Of a stretch of 55,331 nucleotides of DNA, positions 52,155 to 55,331 are shown one piece after another. The position numbers and the translations under genes are program-made. Positions within the stretch are counted from its first letter, which is position 1, and every line of letters begins with the position of its first letter. This stretch comes from a bacterium (lineage in GTDB: Bacteria; Actinomycetota; Acidimicrobiia; Spongiisociales; UBA5794): assembly GCA_024228555.1 (NCBI GenBank), contig JAAETI010000199.1, positions 1 through 55,331 on the forward strand. The letters are read 5' to 3'. The notes under the pieces are model-generated. The model saw nothing but the letters and a program-made list of their open reading frames with translations, had not been told where the DNA came from and searched no databases.

Positions 52155-52171
52155 TATGTTTGATAAACATA
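52155..52171. promoter_or_regulatory. 17-bp perfect palindrome: probable ROK repressor operator
   Basis: TATGTTT-GAT-AAACATA, with 7-bp perfect arms. It sits in the divergent gap between the binding-protein gene (start 52060) and the ROK repressor gene. It covers the candidate -10 (TATGTT at 52155-52160, 18 nt after TTGACG at 52131) and the first annotated ATG at 52156. This is where an autoregulating repressor would bind to control both arms. Confidence 0.82.
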
Positions 52172-53370
52172 GTTACAGAGAGAGGGATCCGCAAATTTCT
52201 GCACGACTCAGGGTGCAACACAAAGCAACCCGTCACGACCAGCGCAGTCAGAACCTCCGCCTCGTCCTGCAGTGCATCCTTGGCGAGGGCTCGATCAGTC
52301 GCGCCGACATCGCCCGCGCCACCGGTCTCACCCCTGCAACCATCTCTCAACTTGTGTCCCAGCTGGAACGCGATGGACTAGTCGAAGAGCTCGGCACCGG
52401 ACCATCCGCAGGCGGCAAACCACCAACGCTCTACGGGGTAAATGCCGCGGCGCGCAACATCGTCGTTGTTGACCTCAGCGACAGCGAGCGTGTCGCATCC
52501 GTGCTCGACCTGAAGGGCACTCCGAGCTATCAAACGACCACTACATCGGACTCGCTGCAGGGCGAAGAAGGAATCAAAGCCCTCTATAGGACGATTGACG
52601 ATCTCACCGAGCAGACCCCCGCCCCGGTGCTGGGAATCGGCATCGGCACCCCCGGTGTCGTCGACAGCTCCGGGACTGTGATCGAAGCGTCCTACCTCGA
52701 CTGGCACGACGTACCGCTCGGTGCCCTCCTCTCCGAGCGGTACTCGTTGCCCGTCCATGTAATCAACAACAGTCGCGCCGCTGCCCTCGCCGAGTACTCG
52801 TACGGCGAGCACGAAGCGGAGAACCTACTGGTGGTCAAAGTCGGTAACGGCGTTGGCGCCGGCGTCCTGCTCGACGGACGCATCCACGGTGGCGAGGACT
52901 CGGCTGCCGGAGAGATCGGGCACGTCGTGGTGAACCCGGGCGGACTCCCCTGCTACTGCGGCAAGACCGGTTGCCTGGAAACGATGGCCGCAGCCCCCCG
53001 CCTCGTCGAAGCGCTCGAACCTCACCTCGACACCACAAGCGGGACCATCCGCAAAATCTTCAGCGCGGCAGGAGCTGCAGCTGCCGACGGCAACGAAGCG
53101 ATCCAAGAGATCATCAACAACACCGCACGCAATCTGGCAACCGTACTCGCCACAACCATCGCGGTACTGGACATTCACCGGGTAGTAATCACAGGGGTCG
53201 TCTCCGAGTTTGGCGATCCCTTCCTGGACCGGCTCCGGGACGAGATAGACGACGCCGTTCTCTCAACCCTCGCTTCGAAACTCGAGCTTTGTTATGGCCG
53301 CACCGGGGACCAAGCCGTCCGCATGGGAGCAGCCGCACTCGTCGTAAGTCAGGAACTAGGAGTCGTCTGA
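52156..53370 (+). CDS. ROK family transcriptional repressor
   Basis: A 404-residue NagC/XylR-type repressor. The N-terminal winged helix is GSISRADIARATGLTPATIS with the wing GLVEELGTG. The ROK sugar-binding/kinase fold follows (LGIGIGTPGVVDSSGTV), then the zinc motif CYCGKTGCLET near residue 275. The ATG at 52156 lies inside the operator palindrome and close to a possible -10, so the true start may be GTG 52213 (VQHKATRHDQ), which would give 385 residues. Its stop overlaps the next start (TGATG), and it probably senses the same sugar or its phosphate. Confidence 0.92.
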   Translation: MFDKHSYRERDPQISARLRVQHKATRHDQRSQNLRLVLQCILGEGSISRADIARATGLTPATISQLVSQLERDGLVEELGTGPSAGGKPPTLYGVNAAARNIVVVDLSDSERVASVLDLKGTPSYQTTTTSDSLQGEEGIKALYRTIDDLTEQTPAPVLGIGIGTPGVVDSSGTVIEASYLDWHDVPLGALLSERYSLPVHVINNSRAAALAEYSYGEHEAENLLVVKVGNGVGAGVLLDGRIHGGEDSAAGEIGHVVVNPGGLPCYCGKTGCLETMAAAPRLVEALEPHLDTTSGTIRKIFSAAGAAAADGNEAIQEIINNTARNLATVLATTIAVLDIHRVVITGVVSEFGDPFLDRLRDEIDDAVLSTLASKLELCYGRTGDQAVRMGAAALVVSQELGVV

Positions 53371-54767
53371 TGACTGTCACAAGCTCAAATCTGGTTGCCC
53401 CGCAGGTGACCCCGCCGCTCGATCCAGGGTTCCGCCCCGCAGTTCTGGCAAATCGGGCGTTTCGCAGGGCCGTTGCAGAATCGGGAGAAGGGACTCAGCT
53501 CCGCATTGGCCTGACCCGCCCCGGTGGGGCTATCTCAACGTACGAAACCACGGTCTACCGCGGCGACAGCGTCCGTGCAAATGAAAATCTCGATTACGTC
53601 GAACGGCTGCTCAAGTTCCTGCTGTGGCAGCGTGGTGCCGCCTCGGTGCAGATTGCAGGCTCCGCAGAGGTCGCCGCACACCTGCAATCGGTCTACTCCG
53701 CAACCGGGGCAAGAGCGTTTGACGTGGATTTCATGACGCGGGTGTACGAGACCCCATTTGCGATCGAGCTCGTCGCCAGTGTTCCCGACAGCCAAGAACC
53801 GACAGTCGAATTGGGTCGCCATCTCGAGGGCAATCGCATCGGGTTCGATCTCGGCGCCAGCGACTACAAGATCAGCGCAGTTATCGACGGCGAGCCTGTC
53901 TACACCGATGAATTCCCGTGGATGCCCCGCGATGCCACCGAGCTCGCCTATCACTACGACCGCATCACTGATGGCTTGAATCGCGCCGCAGAGTATCTCC
54001 CGCGTGTTGACGCAATCGGCGGCTCCTCGGCAGGTGTCTGGATCGACGACAGGGTGCGAGTAGCTTCGCTGTTCCGAGGATTATCGAAGGAGGAATTCGA
54101 TAGCTCGGCGACCAATCTATTTGTCAGAATCCGAGATGAGTGGCAAGTCCCGCTCAATGTCGTCAACGACGGAGAAGTCACAGCACTTGCCGGTTCGATG
54201 AGCCTTGAAGCGGATGGGGTGCTCGGCGTCGCAATGGGCTCGAGCGAGGCTGTCGGCTACGTGACAACAGATGGCACGATCACGCGCTGGCTCAACGAAC
54301 TGGCATTCGCTCCGTTTGACTACCAGGAGGATGCTCCAGTCGACGAGTGGTCTGGCGACGTTGGCTGTGGGGTTCAATACTTCTGCCAAACGGGCGTCAT
54401 TCGTCTCGCCACCAAGGCAGGGATCGAGCTCGATCCCGACAAGACGCCCGCACAGAAGCTGGTGACAGTTCAGGATCTGATGGCAGCAGGTGACGCCAGA
54501 GTTCCTGCGATCTACGAGACGATCGGTATCTGGTTTGGATACGCCCTCGCCCACTACGCAGACTTCTACGAAATCGACCACGTGCTGGTGCTGGGCCGAG
54601 TCACCTCGGGACGTGGTGGCGAGATCATTGTCGAACGAGCACGCAACATCCTGGCCACCTACTTCCCAGAGCTTTCGATGGAGCTCCACGTACCCGACGA
54701 GCGGATGAAGCGGGTGGGCCAGTCGGTGGCAGCCGCCAGCCTGCCGCAGCTAGGAGGAGCGAGTTAG
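53370..54767 (+). CDS. ROK-type sugar kinase-like protein
   Basis: A 465-residue ASKHA-fold protein from ATG 53370 (TGATG overlap; AGGAACTAGGAG upstream). Sequence around residue 155 (RIGFDLGASDYKISAVIDG) is the phosphate-1 loop, VDAIGGSSAGVWIDD precedes the phosphate-2 region VLGVAMGSSEAVGYV, and VLVLGRVTSGRGGEI is the adenosine segment. The canonical ROK zinc cysteine cluster is absent and the N-terminal 150 residues are unlike typical ROK kinases. It probably phosphorylates the imported sugar; regulatory activity alone is possible. Confidence 0.82.
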   Translation: MTVTSSNLVAPQVTPPLDPGFRPAVLANRAFRRAVAESGEGTQLRIGLTRPGGAISTYETTVYRGDSVRANENLDYVERLLKFLLWQRGAASVQIAGSAEVAAHLQSVYSATGARAFDVDFMTRVYETPFAIELVASVPDSQEPTVELGRHLEGNRIGFDLGASDYKISAVIDGEPVYTDEFPWMPRDATELAYHYDRITDGLNRAAEYLPRVDAIGGSSAGVWIDDRVRVASLFRGLSKEEFDSSATNLFVRIRDEWQVPLNVVNDGEVTALAGSMSLEADGVLGVAMGSSEAVGYVTTDGTITRWLNELAFAPFDYQEDAPVDEWSGDVGCGVQYFCQTGVIRLATKAGIELDPDKTPAQKLVTVQDLMAAGDARVPAIYETIGIWFGYALAHYADFYEIDHVLVLGRVTSGRGGEIIVERARNILATYFPELSMELHVPDERMKRVGQSVAAASLPQLGGAS

Positions 54768-54769
54768 CC

Positions 54770-55331
54770 ATGGACTTCACCAATCCCGGCGCCCAGATCT
54801 ACGTTCCCGACGGAACCGACGCTGCCGCCGCATTACAGCGCACCACCCACCTAGCCATCGGTGCGCACCAAGACGACATCCCCATCATGGCCTACGACGG
54901 GATCCTGCAGTGCTTTGGCCATGACGACAAGTGGTTCACCGGGATCACCGTCACCGACGGTGCGGGCAGCCCCCGCTCCGACCTCTACGGCAACTACACC
55001 GATGCGCAAATGCGCAAAGTACGGATTGTCGAAGAGAAGAAGGCGGCCTTTGTCGGCGACTACAGCGCCGCCCTCCTGCTCGACTACTCGAGCGCAGTGG
55101 CCAAGAACGCCAATGAGGACCAGATCGTCCACGAACTGGCCAACCTGATCGACCAAGCCCGCCCCTCTGTTGTCTACACCCACAATCTCGCCGACAAACA
55201 CGACACCCATGTCGCCGTCACGCTGCGCACCCTCGCTGCGATACGGCGTCGCCCCGACAACACGCGCCCGGCAGCGGTGTTCGGCTGCGAGGTCTGGAGG
55301 GACCTCGATTGGATGACCGACAACGACAAGG
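54770..55331 (+). CDS. PIG-L family N-acetyl-sugar deacetylase, N-terminal part (cut by window edge)
   Basis: At least 187 residues from ATG 54770, two nt after the preceding stop; TAGGAGGAGC lies upstream. The zinc/catalytic motif reads AIGAHQDDIPIMAYDGI (family norm AHPDDxE; Pro is Gln and the Glu is replaced). The second zinc motif is HNLADKHDTHVAV, and a Rossmann-like region holds PSVVYTHNL. Such enzymes remove acetyl groups from GlcNAc-type sugars. In this locus it would act on the imported sugar inside the cell. The substitutions need a check, as they may alter metal binding. Confidence 0.85.
   Translation, partial: MDFTNPGAQIYVPDGTDAAAALQRTTHLAIGAHQDDIPIMAYDGILQCFGHDDKWFTGITVTDGAGSPRSDLYGNYTDAQMRKVRIVEEKKAAFVGDYSAALLLDYSSAVAKNANEDQIVHELANLIDQARPSVVYTHNLADKHDTHVAVTLRTLAAIRRRPDNTRPAAVFGCEVWRDLDWMTDNDK

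Overview
The window reads as a chromosomal segment of a high-GC Gram-positive bacterium (Actinomycetota). Indicators are a DUF3152 secreted metalloprotease-like protein, an LprG-type lipoprotein next to a P55-type MFS exporter, many Thr/Ala/Pro-rich lipoprotein linkers, GTG/TTG starts, and SLH-like domains with the GCNPP...YCP signature that I associate with Acidimicrobiia. The class-level guess is inference from protein style; there is no rRNA gene here to confirm it. Coding density is high, with many 1-20 nt overlaps. I saw no rRNA, tRNA, CRISPR array, transposase or phage gene.

Layout. 1-3.1 kb: 5' end of dnaX, a DUF3152 protein overlapping a 5'-nucleotidase-like HAD gene, and an MFS gene. 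3.3-8.5 kb: a phosphonate/phosphate-type ABC transporter phnD-(terminator)-phnC-phnE followed by a dGTPase gene; PhnE carries a very large extracytoplasmic insertion. 8.5-10.4 kb: hairpin-like tandem repeats, an EamA exporter, a small protein, and an Lrp/AsnC regulator. 10.7-15.0 kb: carAB. 15.1-22.5 kb: small accessory genes, including MerR and AraC regulators with GyrI-like effector domains, dodecin, PspC, a divergent cytosine-deaminase-like hydrolase, and an overlapping peptidoglycan-binding/GNAT pair. 22.5-25.5 kb: an LprG-like lipoprotein and an MFS exporter with an unusual C-terminal extension. 25.6-30.0 kb: a histidine kinase overlapping a 1005-residue cadherin-like surface protein whose cytoplasmic tail is a cold-shock-like domain; this is the most unusual unit in the window. 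30.1-39.9 kb: prolyl oligopeptidase, TrmO-like protein, another AraC-GyrI protein, a decayed histidine kinase, a beta-helix/SLH surface protein, a toroid protein and a NarL-type two-component pair. 40.0-45.4 kb: a small lipoprotein, an AbiEi-DUF559 gene bracketed by 37-bp direct repeats exactly 1000 bp apart, an AlkZ-like protein, an autoregulated TetR/SRPBCC pair and a BNR/SH3 lipoprotein.

45.4-55.3 kb is a compact carbohydrate locus. One arm (minus strand) is a lipoprotein binding protein, two permeases, two Gfo/Idh/MocA dehydrogenases, a family-9-like carbohydrate-binding domain protein and a glutamine-amidotransferase-like protein, nearly all joined by ATGA/GTGA overlaps. The divergent arm is a ROK repressor, a ROK-type kinase and a PIG-L deacetylase running off the window. 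The enzyme set suggests uptake, deacetylation, phosphorylation and oxidation/epimerisation of an N-acetylated or otherwise modified sugar. The substrate is unknown.
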